DNA from: Enoplolaimus lenunculus
Lineage: Eukaryota > Nematoda > Enoplea > Enoplida > Thoracostomopsidae
Direction: 5' to 3'
Assembly: GCA_030248215.1 (NCBI GenBank)
Contig: JASANG010000516.1
Coordinates: forward strand, 62,001 to 126,000
Length of the DNA stretch: 64,000 bases
The translations under genes were made by a program, and so were the position numbers. Below the pieces are notes generated by a model. It worked only from the letters and a program-made list of their open reading frames with translations. It was not told where the DNA came from and searched no databases. The number at the start of each line of letters is the position of its first letter. Position 1 is the stretch's first letter. Below, piece by piece: positions 27,001 through 36,159 of the stretch.

Positions 27001-27861
27001 GCGAGGTCGAGCACAACGAATTGACCGCTCCATAAGGCAGGCCCTCTTATATACGGGGTAAAATAGTAAGCTAAATTTCTCACTGTTTGAAATTTTAGGC
27101 TCGAAAGTAACCAAAACAACGCTTAACGACATATACATAAAAACGCTTATATGCTGTTAGTTTTTTGTTAATATATAAGATAACTGCCATTTGCTATTTT
27201 CGTAGGACAGATGTGGGCGGTTTTTTCATGAGGCGCTAAAGGGCCCTGAGGGGCGGATAAAAATAATCTCTCGGGGAGAGGGGTAGGGTGCAGTGGTGGC
27301 GAGCTGCTTACTTCCATCTCTGAGTTATATCGCTTAACCGGCGTTCGACCAAAACGGTCCGATTTGAAAAACCTACATATTTGAGCTTCTCATGACCTCC
27401 CCAGTACCCTGATCATTTCACACCCAAAATTAAATTTAATTCGCTTTTTAAGGACTTGACGAAGTAACCACTCCAAACTAAAAAACTTTCAAAAATTAGA
27501 CAAGGTTACATCATTCGACATGCAACCAGATGCTTATGGCTAAAAACTATGACGTACCTTCATTTAAAACAATGATTTTTCATTTTTGCTCGAAAAGAGA
27601 GAAATAAAACAAATTACAGCAAAAATACTAAATCAACTTGATTGAGTTTACTTTTTGTCAAAATATCCACTTAATTAATCTTCGGTTTGGCATGAACCCG
27701 ATATTGAACTCAGCTTCAGCTCAGGTACTTGTAAGAATCCAGTACCGCCTTGCTTCGCTAAAAATTGTGTTATTCCATAATCTTTGCCAAGCATACACAT
27801 AATATAATCGTTTGACTCATTTATAACGTCTTTACGACGAAAAATTTTTCGAAACCAAAAC
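20959..27861 (-). CDS. Sec1/Munc18-family protein, VPS33-like, N-terminal half
   Basis: SM proteins clasp SNARE bundles; VPS33 is the SM subunit of the HOPS/CORVET tethering complexes on endosomes and lysosomes (family knowledge). Six proposed exons: 27698-27861, 25494-25606, 23300-23415, 23009-23184, 21775-21894 and 20959-21024, all phase-compatible. Landmarks in order are an N-terminal KDVINE...ITQFLAKQ stretch, SLVLFVMRANTQKCKSIMKIV (position of the (F/L)VRPR...I motif), CENLCGLG (position of CE..L..LG), LPLEIFRFQ, DDQRHYYTRKAIATGVLELYG (position of GDQ...A.aL..LYG), and NEIVLFDR (position of the ..LLDR.vD motif). The LPL-to-DQR spacing equals that of VPS33B within one residue. The match is remote and read by eye. 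The first exon and the C-terminal domains were not found, so this may be a diverged gene or a fragment. Confidence 0.5.
21298..21395. repeat. GGCCGCC-ACAAAA minisatellite
   Basis: About five imperfect units of GGACAAAAGGCCGCC (unit roughly 15-17 bp), GC-rich in an AT-rich context, inside an intron of the SM-family gene. Confidence 0.7.
21775..21894 (-). CDS. SM-family exon e
   Basis: Acceptor ATACGACTAG and a strong donor GTCATAG|GTACGT. It encodes RICCDDQRHYYTRKAIATGV then LELYGNVRLYHCLEGHYVI. DQR...A.a...LYG matches the block in VPS33 proteins that precedes the LDR motif. The one-base overhang joins AT of the next exon in phase. A second frame is also open across this exon, so frame choice rests on the motif and phase. 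Confidence 0.5.
   Translation of the reverse strand: MGFVVMIKGTTIQGKRLPLVCLSYMGMFGYTTVSKVTMS
22695..22876. mobile_element. hAT-type MITE with perfect 8-bp target duplication
   Basis: A 166-bp element at 22703-22868 with terminal inverted repeats CACTGGCGGT / ACCGCCAGTG, flanked by identical 8-bp sites GTTACATC at 22695-22702 and 22869-22876. An 8-bp duplication and CA(C/G)TGG-type ends are typical of hAT-superfamily non-autonomous elements. No coding capacity. The intact duplication suggests recent insertion into this intron. Confidence 0.85.
22933..23010. repeat. Short CCGGAATTCCGG element abutting a coding exon
   Basis: Begins AGGGTGCAACTAGAATTAC and ends CCGGAATTCCGGTTGCAGCC. It is a compact copy of the 19050-19525 family. 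Its right end coincides with the proposed GC donor of the exon at 23009-23184. Confidence 0.65.
23009..23184 (-). CDS. SM-family exon d, ends at a GC donor inside a CCGG element
   Basis: Acceptor TTCAGACAG (or the upstream GATTTAG, adding three codons). It encodes LFKHGVGQINNSSEALHEQA to LPLEIFRFQTIVLDPFYA. The only phase-compatible donor is GCAG|GCTGCA, a GC donor, and it falls exactly where a CCGGAATTCCGG element begins. The overhang G plus AT of the next exon makes Asp and gives the expected DQ-containing segment. Confidence 0.45.
23300..23415 (-). CDS. SM-family exon c
   Basis: Proposed acceptor GGTAGAGCAG and donor TTTTCAT|GTAAAA, 38 codons plus two bases. It reads VAKGSIVVNIDACCENLCGL and then GLDDLRSF. 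CENL..LGL sits where VPS33 has CE..L..LGV. The frame is also open 5' of the proposed acceptor, so the left boundary is uncertain. Confidence 0.4.
23745..24322. repeat. Cluster of CCGG elements
   Basis: Two adjacent copies, about 23745-24065 and 24225-24322. They contain repeated ACCGGAA, TACCGGAAAATCCCGGTG and GGAACCGGA words and end CCGGAATTCCCGTTACACC and CCGGAATTCCGGTTGCAGCC. A further fragment is at 24470-24545. Intronic. Confidence 0.6.
25494..25606 (-). CDS. SM-family exon b
   Basis: Strong acceptor CTGTTTTGTTTAG and donor AGAAAG|GTACTT. It encodes SLVLFVMRANTQKCKSIMKI then VIPISVWSRKRISGGRK. The hydrophobic strand followed by a basic helix fits the segment where VPS33 proteins have a (F/L)VRPR motif; here the Pro is absent (VMRAN). 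Confidence 0.5.
25930..26140. repeat. Minisatellite, about 34-bp unit
   Basis: Imperfect tandem units built from GGCTTCAGTATCCAGGACACT and AAAGCTTTTTGGCTTCAG. Open frames here are products of the repeat. Confidence 0.75.
27698..27861 (-). CDS. SM-family exon a
   Basis: Acceptor GTACATATTTTAG and a weak donor ATCGG|GTTCAT. It encodes FWFRKIFRRKDVINESNDYI and on to KLSSIS, 54 codons plus one base each side. The one-base overhang completes GGC with the next exon. If the weak donor is not used, the frame stops at 27675 and this would be a terminal exon of something else. An upstream exon is required by phase; a frame at 27950-28037 with a good acceptor did not join in phase. Confidence 0.42.
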
Positions 27862-30390
27862 CTAAAATATGTACACAAAAACCCAACAATTTTCACACAC
27901 ACAAAATTAAGCAACACTTTAATCCAACTTCCGCTTTCCACCATCAAACATCTGCTCTAAATAACCCAGAGTGACCAATCGCAAAACAAAGTGCCTCAAG
28001 CCCTCAGCAAATGTATACAACATATTTGACAAACTGCACACAAATACAACTTGTACACTGTGCACTTCGTAGTATGCGCCTAATAAACAAAGTGTTTGCA
28101 AGTGCAAAACTACATTTACGTACGTATAAACATTGCAGTTTGCACTTGCAACTCAAAACAGACTCGAGCATAAATAACTGTTTTAAAGTTTCTCCATTTA
28201 TCAAAGCGAATTACTTTCAGTCGTTTATGCTTTAATTTTGCCACTTGACCTATGCTTCAATCTCTTGGAATATAATATATGCTAATAATACTATGTAATT
28301 ATATTCCAGTTTGTCTAGAGTCAAAAGCAGCACGTTTGCACCATCTAAAGCTTACCCTTCGAAACTAAACATTTATCGTTGTCATTCGTCATTTCAATGT
28401 TTCAAAATTTATTTGCTTCCGCACATCAAACAATATACATGACTTTTTCCACTTCCGTACACATCCAATAGAGAATCAAAGCTAAAATCAACCCATTATC
28501 CACATCTTTAATATTACCACTTTGACGCGTCATTTCATCCTCCTTTATCGGTTTACTCTCTCCCTCTCTGCCTTATTTACTAAATCACTCCTGTATCTAT
28601 ACAGACACGTGTGTTTTTTGCTCAACTGGCAGTGCCAACTACGGCTAGCTGAAACACCACCATCCAGCCTGTGTGCTCAAATACAATATGAAACTAGACA
28701 CGCAAGAGGGGCGACACGATCTAGTCGACGGCCACGGGCATATAAAAGAGGAGAAAGAGGGATATATTCCTTCCTAAAATTCTGAATAAACGAGATTCAT
28801 TTACATGATCTAGAATAACCAGCTGGATAAAGTTTACAAGCTTTTACTTGAACGCAAAAACTTTTACCCTTTATGCCCCACCAAAAATGAAATCCTGGCT
28901 ACGCCCCAGTCGACGACTGACTTCAGAGACTAAATATACTTACACATCGACATAGTCTAGCAGCAGATAAAAAACAGCACAAAATAGCACATAACTACAC
29001 TTTCACATGTATACATAAACGCGTTTTATAACACACATTTTAGTCTGCTGTATATATTAAAAACAACAAAAAACATCGACATTGTATATAGTTGTTGCTA
29101 TACAAAATGTTGCTCAAATCTACGTAAAGAATCGAGGACTGTGACAGTGTTGCGTTTTTCCTGATATATACTACACTAGTCTCGCAAACCAGACTGAAGG
29201 GAAGTGGTGAAATTAAACGAATAGTTGCATTTAAAACCGCATGTACCGATTGTCAATGTTAATCTCCCATACAAACTTATGAAAATATTCCAAAATTACA
29301 GTACAACCAAGCTTTTGAACCCGGAAGTTAATATAAAAGTATTCGAATACAAGACTGGCTTTGTTTGTTCGCAGGATAAGCAGATTTACAAAATTTTTTT
29401 AAATTGATGTGCTTAAAGCTGTATTAAGAAACATGTCTTACAGTACAGGAAAGGAATATATGAAGGTAAAAAACAATAACGCGGAATGCTGGCATTTTTT
29501 CCTGGGTCCCTGGGATTAAAATGAATTTAAATTTTAGAGATATCATTATTTTAGGTTACAGTCTCTCGAATCGTGTACCATCTAACACCGCTGCCTGTCG
29601 TTCTTTAACAGCCACTTTTAAACCGTAACACTATCAGAATTTGTTTTGAGCCTTTAATGACATTATTTCATTCGTAACCAGCATTTTATCGACACTTGTT
29701 CAGCGGGGGAATGAAAATCACGAACATATAAGCAAAAAACTTTCAATATACGTGCTGGCTTTTCAAGACTGTTATACGTACGTCATTATTGGACATCATA
29801 CAGCAGGAAGTCCACCTTTTGCACAACAAATTATGATTTCTGCTGAATGTATAACAAAGCGTGAAAACCGTTTTTGTGTCAAAATTCGTTTGTCAGGAGT
29901 AAATTATTATTGGTTATCTTGCAGCTAGAAGCCTATATGCACGAGCACTTTTGAATCCAGTTGAATATCCGTAAATATATATACGTAGATAAATCAAGAG
30001 CAGTGTTTTGCTGAACCGATGCTGAACCGATATGTACCGGTATCGGCAAAATCATGGCATTGTTAGTTATGTTTGGGCGTACACAGCATACAGATACCGA
30101 TGTTTAGTTTTATGTTTTACTATAATTTAATTAGACGAATTTACTGGGATAATTGCGTAGCATTTAAAACAATTTATCTATATATCATGTGCTAGTAACG
30201 AATACCTTTTTTGGGTTGTAAGAGCAGCTACGTTTGTGTCTGCAATCTGCGAAATGTGTTGAATGAGAATTTGCATCTAAATCAGCCAGTGAGGATAATA
30301 AAAGTTGCTTGAGACTGCGTTTCACTTGTACATCGCGTTTTGTTTCCGCGATCCGCATTTACTAGAGCGTGTCGGACACAATGATTACGT
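27862..30390. other. Interval without a supported gene
   Basis: AT-rich sequence. A minus-strand frame at 27950-28037 starts after a good acceptor (TTGTGTGCAG) and reads LSNMLYTFAEGLRHFVLRLV, a possible unassigned exon. A TATA-like CATATAAAAGAG occurs at 28739. No other recognisable gene. Short plus-strand frames at 28522-28785 and 29225-29407 show no family signal. Confidence 0.4.
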
Positions 30391-30394
30391 AAAA

Positions 30395-31290
30395 CTAGCG
30401 CTGCTTCCAGAACGTCTGATTCTTATTTGCTACAATGGATTCGTACAAGCAATGCCTTTGAAAGTAGAACAGTTACAGTACATGGAATGGTTGAATGTGG
30501 CCGCTTACGTTATTGGCTCATATATAGGAAATTTACATTTCAGAACACGAGTATATACGTACCATATGTTATTTGCATTAGTCACACTTCACTCACAGGA
30601 TGTATAAAATTTCAAGTTCAGTCCGGAGTCAAGTATCAGTGTCATTAACAGTAGCAGCATCCTCTAATATCGGTTTCATGCAAGGTTCTACCAGAATTTC
30701 TTTACCGATCGGAATTCCTGCAAAAATTTAATTTCTGTTTCTGTTCCTATTCCGGCGTTGGAAGACACGAACCGAAATTTTTACGGTTTTGTGGCAAATT
30801 ATAAAAAAATAACGTTAAATCAATCGTGCTACTAAAACAAAATTCTTTCCACAACTTGTGTTTCCACTGCACCTTCCTCATAGTTAAAAGCTTATCAGAC
30901 ACGGATCAAAGACTAAAATTAGGGCTGGTCCAGAAAAATGCCTGATTCCAATTTGCTAAGATGGATTCATGCAAGCAATATCTTTGAAAGTAGAACAGTT
31001 ACAGTAAAATGAAATGGTGGGACGTGGCCGCCTACGTTGTTGGTTCACAGAAAAATTACATTTCAAAACACACGTACGTACCTTATAATGTCAGTAGTCA
31101 CTTTTCACTCAAAGGAAATAAATAATTAGAAGTTCAGCTCGGAAACAACTAGCAGTGTCGTAACAGTGGCGGTATTCTGTAATATCGGTTTAGTGCAAGA
31201 TTATACCAGAATTCCTTTACAGACCGGATCTCCTGCACAAATTTAGTACATGCTCCTATTCCTGTTTCGGCGATGGACGACGCAGGAACG
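30395..31290. repeat. Direct duplication of a block of about 350-390 bp
   Basis: About 30395-30780 and 30935-31290 share long stretches: AAAGTAGAACAGTTACAGTA, GTGGCCGC.TACGTT.TTGG, AAATTACATTTCA.AACAC, CAAGTTCAG/GAAGTTCAG and ACCAGAATT.CTTTAC. Both end in a CCTGTTCCGGCG-type word. The left copy keeps a 100-codon frame (30305-30607); the right copy is broken by indels. Confidence 0.75.
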
Positions 31291-31924
31291 AAAATTTGTA
31301 CAAATTAGACAACAAGCAGCTTTTATTTTAAATCATTATCAAATTGGAGTAATTCGGATGTAAAATATATTTACAATTCCTGATCGTGTTCCGGTGAAAA
31401 ATGAATTCCTCCGTTCCTTTGTGTGAAATAAACCTGGCGTTGGAATTCAGGTTTAATTTACATTCTGCGTGCAGTGCGACATTTTCAGTTACACAAATCT
31501 AAAAACTAATTTCACCAAACTTTTGATTGCAGTCATAACGGTCTAATCCACCGTTTTCGCTTGCGCAAACGTTCTAAAATACCATATGCGAAGCGAATAC
31601 AACTGACCTCACAATTAGCTACGTATTTGTTATCACTTTATCCAGACAAAGGAGCGAGCAAATTCTCACACAAAAACGTATTGCTGTAAACCTTCTGTGA
31701 GTATACAAATCCAGCGGTGTGGGACACATTACTGTGTGCTACATCTGGCTAAAATAAGAAACAGACTACATCAATCGAGGGTACAATACGCATGTCACAC
31801 TGTCACAGACAACGGAGATATTTTTATTGCAACAAACTGCAACTTCAAAAATATTCGTTCCCATCAATCGATCTAACAAATTTTGTATTATATAAAATAA
31901 TTTTGATTTGTGTCCCAAAATTTG

Positions 31925-32160
31925 CAGCTGTCCGTTTCCCCATTTGTCTGAAACAAGCCTGTCCCCTTTTCTCGTTTTCTCAGCTAGAAATTGTAGCTGT
32001 CCCGTTTTCCCATGTGCACAAAACAGGCCTATCCCGTTTTCCATTTTTCCAAACCAGGCCTGTCCCCTTGTCCCGTTTTCTCAGCAGAAAATAGCAGTTG
32101 TCCAGTTTTCCAATTTGCCCGAAACATGGCTGTCCAATTTTCCATCTGTCCGTAATGCTG
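31925..32160. repeat. CCTGTCCCGTTTTC-type minisatellite
   Basis: Imperfect units of CTGTCC(C)GTTTTC with spacers of about 20-45 bases (AAACAGGCC, AGAAAATAGCAG). Frames on both strands are repeat-derived. A related array lies at 32860-33015. Confidence 0.7.
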
Positions 32161-32199
32161 TCGGCAGGAGTATATGAATTTTTACCGATTACATCCTGT

Positions 32200-32840
32200 G
32201 TCTTGCTGTCCGCGGAAAAACAAGTAGATGATTCGTGTACCCCTAAAGGGACGGAAGAAGAAAAAAGGAAAGGAAAAGCGTTTCAGGATGAGCAACGGAA
32301 ACAGGAGACAGAATGTAGCGGAAGTGCGGTAGAAGGCACTTCGGTTACCTCAACGAAGAAGTTGTGGAATGTATTTGATTTGGAGGCTTATAAGGAGGGG
32401 AAGTATCCTCGGTTGCCGATGGAAAGAAAATAGCCTATGGAGGGGTCTCCTTTCCTGACGCAACCGAGTCTACCGCCAACTCTTCCTCCATTGCTAAAAG
32501 GGAAGTAGGTATTGGTCCGAGATGGTACCGGATCCGCCGCTAGCAGAGGGACCAACAAAGGAATATAGTCCGGGTTTGTTTTGAAAGAACCAATAAACGG
32601 ACGTAGAAGAGAGACAGGAAAAGCATAAGGCGATAGTAGAGCGGTTTAAGAAGGAATTGCAAACTTGTATCCGCCTGGAGGTTTTGGAATAATGGAGGTG
32701 GAGAGTAAATATGCCATGGCGCAAGCATTGGTGCACGATGTGCAGAATAATTGGATTCAGAGGAAGCAAATGGACCAGGAGGTTATGCAATTGGCAACGA
32801 AATTGCAATATTATCAGGAATTTGAAGCAAAAACATAGGT
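32200..32840 (+). pseudogene. Decayed coding-like island of unknown origin
   Basis: The base composition rises well above the surroundings and codon-like runs appear in shifting frames. One frame reads CTPKGTEEEKRKGKAFQDEQ to FDLEAYKEGKYPRLPMERK and stops at 32431. After frame changes come KAIVERFKKELQTCIRLEVL at about 32620-32688 and SKYAMAQALVHDVQNNWIQR...YYQEFEAKT at about 32705-32838. The charged, Gln-rich helices look like coiled coil. Stops and frameshifts and the absence of splice signals suggest a retrocopy or an element-borne ORF. I do not recognise the parent gene. Confidence 0.45.
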
Positions 32841-32859
32841 TTGGAGATGTACTAGCTCT

Positions 32860-33015
32860 CCCGACCGACAAAGCAAAAGTATAAGCTGGAAGCTGTCATG
32901 GCTGTCCCTACCGACCAACAAAAACACTTGTTCGAAGCAGTCCCGGCTATCCGGACCGACCAAGCAAAAATACGTGGTCGAAGCTGTCCCGGCTGTCCCG
33001 AACGACCCAGAAAAA
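32860..33015. repeat. GCTGTCCCGGCTGTCCC minisatellite
   Basis: Three imperfect units of about 50-57 bp containing GCTGTCC..., (C/A)CGACCAA.CAAAAA and TTCGAAGC. It flanks the right side of the decayed island; the 31925-32160 array flanks the left. Confidence 0.65.
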
Positions 33016-33328
33016 AGATTTTACTCCGCGTATATTGCTGTCCGTGGGTAAATGGTACGCCCCTCAGAATAACATGGGCCGGCGCTTTTACGTGGGTGCC
33101 ATATTCTTTAGTTCAGTGTTACAGATATTCTCAATGACTAATTTTTTTTCTTTAAATTTTGATTGAATGCCTCGCCGTTTCGACAGTTTCTACAACTGCT
33201 GATCAAACTATAATTCAGACAAGATTGCAGCATTTTCAAAATCAAACCTTTTGAAAACTTTTACGCTTCGCGTGAAATAAAAATATCCACTACAAATCAG
33301 CTGGCATTACATGTTGTTCAGAACTCTG

Positions 33329-33775
33329 TACTGTATTGACCCGAATAAGAGGGGGGAACTGATATTTATTTGGCCTCTCCAGAGGGTACCCCCTTGTTAT
33401 TCGCTTACGGACTGTAATTTATTTTTAACCCACGCTCCGCCGCCCTTTGTTACTGATATATATCCGGTACTGCAATTATCCGTTGAATTAAACGTTTATT
33501 TATCTTGTGTCAATAACTTGAGCGATAATTCAAGGATATACTTAGGGATGTACTTTCAAAATTTAAGTACGCTTTAAAGTTTCGAACTCAAATTATTTGG
33601 TCCTGGAGTCATTTATGCGCTACAATTAGGGTTAATTGACATTTAAGGACTCTAATTAGGGTTTAGGGACTCTATCCGCCTACGGACTCTTATTAGGGAT
33701 ACGGACTCCTATTGATTCGGACCCAAAATGAAGACCCCTCCTTATTACCCCCCTCTTATTCGGGTGAATACAGTA
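33329..33775. mobile_element. TA-flanked inverted-repeat element (mariner-like MITE)
   Basis: Ends are near-perfect inverted repeats: TACTGTATTGACCCGAATAAG with GAGGGGGG at the left, and the reverse complement of the same word (CCCCCCTCTTATTCGGGTGAA, CAGTA) at the right. The outermost TA fits a Tc1/mariner-type target duplication. The internal 390 bp has no ORF; it contains ACGGACT/AGGGACTCTA repeats. Confidence 0.75.
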
Positions 33776-34007
33776 TCTAATTTCAACCATTGGATCCTCA
33801 GTCGTTAACTCTTGGTTACTCATGTCTTTCACAGCCCAGCACGACCAATAGTCCAACGCATTTGTATGATAGTGGTTAATGCATAGTGCTTTGCTATTAG
33901 ACTATTTCAAGATCCTAATATTCCATTATGCCGTTCCAGTTTAAATTTTTTTACGAACGCGATTCTGGGCATGCATACAGTATATAAAAATGCAGGTGTA
34001 GCCTGAA

Positions 34008-34276
34008 TTAACCCTTTCTCACATGAATATTTTCTATTTCCCCTGAGACCTTCATTTATGCTAGGATTCGAACTCCAGTGACTGGAGTGGGAGGAGTATA
34101 CCATCACCACTCAGCTATAGAAGCTTGACGCTCGAGCCCGAGGTGGCTCTCACGTCTTGTGGTGATTTAGTATTATGTATACGTGTTGCAATTGTTAAAC
34201 ACGGAGCTATATATTATTTAACGTATATACACTGCGCTAAGTTGCCTCTAGGCAACTCAATGTGAGAAGGGGTTAT
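34008..34276. mobile_element. TTAA-flanked MITE carrying a tRNA-like segment, copy 1
   Basis: Starts TTAACCCTTTCTCACATGAA and ends TCAATGTGAGAAGGGGTTA(T), its reverse complement. TTAA ends with a CCC start are typical of piggyBac-like non-autonomous elements. Inside, on the minus strand, TAGCTGAGTGGTGATGG and GAGTTCGAATCCTAG match the A-box and B-box spacing of a tRNA promoter, and CTCCAGTCACTGGAG forms a 6-bp hairpin between them. The right TTAA has decayed to TTAT. Confidence 0.75.
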
Positions 34277-34301
34277 AGATAGTAAACTGAAATTTTTTCG
34301 C

Positions 34302-34570
34302 TTAACCCTTTCTCACATGAATATTTTCTATTTCCCCTGAGACCTACTTTTATGCTAGGATTCGAACTCCAGTGACTGGAGTGGGAGGCGTATACCATCA
34401 CCACTCAGCTATAGAAGCTTGACGCTCGAGCCCGAGGTGGCTCTCACGTCTTGTGGTGATTTAGTATTATGTATACGTGTTGCAATTGTTAAACACGGAG
34501 CTATATATTATTTAACGTATATACACTGCGCTGAGTTGCCTATAGGCAATTCAATGTGAGAAGGGGTTAA
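34302..34570. mobile_element. TTAA-flanked MITE with tRNA-like segment, copy 2
   Basis: A 269-bp copy with intact TTAA on both sides (34302-34305 and 34567-34570). It lies 25 bp after copy 1 in the same orientation. The interior is nearly identical to copy 1, including a GTTGCCTATAGGCAA-type palindrome near the right end. Tandem placement of two elements with separate ends suggests nested insertion or local duplication. Confidence 0.8.
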
Positions 34571-34835
34571 TGCAATTATTTGTTGATACGCACAATGGCT
34601 GATTCTTATAGTTTGAAGAAACTTCAAAGCACATCCAAAAAGTGGTAAACAATAATTTTAGAAGATTTTATTAAGCGACGTAAAGAATACTCCTCATACA
34701 GCTATTGTGTATCTGCTTTACTGATTAAATATATACAGATAATATAGGTATCTGCTTCACAGTTTACAAGAGAACTAGCACGCTTGGAATTAGCGAGGTG
34801 GCGGGGATTCCCAAGACAATTTCCGGGTCTTTTCA

Positions 34836-35404
34836 GTTATCCCTCCAGCCCGGTGTTTACCCAAAAATCGTCCGATTTAAAAACTTTGCATATTTGAACT
34901 TCTCTTGACCTCCCCTGATAATTCTACGCCTAAATTTGAATTTTTGAACAATTCGATCTTTTAAGGTCGCAAGGTCACCGGACCCAGTTGACAAATTATG
35001 TACCATTCGATGCAGCATACGGAGCTGGGTCCAATGGTGTAAAAAAAATTTGCAATCTCACGATTACTTAACGAGTTATTGTCAAATAACTGATTTGACA
35101 AGCTGTCAACGATTTCGGTCGGCGCCACATCAGTTTGACCATAAATCGTTAACCAATCGTCTGCTTGCGAAAAGTTGAACACCGTTGGACTCTAGCTCCG
35201 CAAGTTGCATCGAATGGTTTATAATTTGTCAAAGTTTTAACAAAATATTTAGGGTCCCAAGGGGGCCTTGGGACCTTAAAGAATCGAACTTTTCAAAAAT
35301 TCAAATTTAGGTATGGAACAATCAAGAGAGGCCATGAAAAGCTCAAATATGCATCAATTTTCAATGTCGAACCATTTTTGGGGATACGCGGGCTAGGGGA
35401 TAAC
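34836..35404. mobile_element. Foldback element with arms of about 200 bp, copy 1
   Basis: Left arm words (TTATCCC, CCCAAAAATCGTCCGATTT, GCATATTTGAACTTCTC, CCTAAATTTGAATTTTTGAA, TTTAAGGTC.CAAGG, GACAAATTATGTACCATTCG) recur reverse-complemented in order in the right arm up to GGGGATAAC. The centre contains CAAATAACTGATTTGACAAG. The 73-codon minus frame inside is not a gene. Base divergence between the arms shows the copy is old. Confidence 0.8.
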
Positions 35405-35520
35405 AAAAAACGACTCAAATTTCGCCACGGTGTGGTGTGCGATTTGGTTTAACATTTTTACTCCTTGACATTCCTGCTAAATTAGTGACGTGGCTGCGAA
35501 ATAATATATAACATGCATTG

Positions 35521-36159
35521 TCATTCGTTTCGTTCAGCTTCCAAATGTCCATCGACAGCTTTAGTTCGAATCCGATTCAATTTTCTGTGTTCTGTCGCAT
35601 CACACTTTCGTTTTGCCTCAAGTTCACCGACAGTTTTTGGTTGTTTCAATCCAGGAGACAGCTCAATATATTGAACACTTCCATTATTAGACACAATTGC
35701 TATAAATATACAAGTGTCCACCAATATGCTTCCTCTGCTGCTTCCTTGAGAATCATTTCCTTTTTCAAAAGTTGAACAATTATACTCGCCAACCAAATTC
35801 GACATCAACTCAACAGTTACACCACCCTGACTGCTTACATCATACGGCAATGCCACCCCAATCTGTTTTCCAACCGTCTGTGCGCTTCCGTGTTGGTTTC
35901 CAATAGTTCTATGCATGACTCCGCGCAGTAATACTCGATTAATGCGGTCGCAATAAATCGGTTTAACATTCGTCCAAAACTGAGTTTCAATTAAATTTCG
36001 ATAAAGAAACAAAATAAATGTTCGTTCAGGTTTTGTAAGTTTGAAAAATTCTAGCTTACTCAGCCACGGTATGTTTTCAATGTCAAAATACTTTTCGGGA
36101 TCTGTTGCATACTGATACGAAGTGGTGGCAGCGGCTCCGGTGGGAAATGTTGTCGCCAT
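35521..36159 (-). CDS. Uncharacterised protein, possible SWIRM-like segment
   Basis: A 212-codon frame from ATG 36159 (MATTFPTGAAATTSYQYATD) to a stop at 35521. Residues 38-80 contain LTKPERTFILFLYRNLIETQ followed by FWTNVKPIYCDRINRVLLRG. The spacing of YRN, WTN.K, C and RG resembles the SWIRM helices of LSD2/KDM1B-type histone demethylases (RN.I...W.TN.K......C......RG). I see no FAD-binding motif in the window. The C-terminal third is polar. A plausible internal donor (GCTGA|GTAAGC, about 36056) could make this the first exon of a longer gene. It does not connect in any evident way to the genes on either side. Function not assigned. Confidence 0.45.
   Translation of the reverse strand: MATTFPTGAAATTSYQYATDPEKYFDIENIPWLSKLEFFKLTKPERTFILFLYRNLIETQFWTNVKPIYCDRINRVLLRGVMHRTIGNQHGSAQTVGKQIGVALPYDVSSQGGVTVELMSNLVGEYNCSTFEKGNDSQGSSRGSILVDTCIFIAIVSNNGSVQYIELSPGLKQPKTVGELEAKRKCDATEHRKLNRIRTKAVDGHLEAERNE

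Noticed and set aside
34050-34125. Genuine tRNA gene on the minus strand
   Set aside because: The boxes are present but the T-stem and acceptor stem do not pair properly, and the segment is inside a MITE repeated three times.
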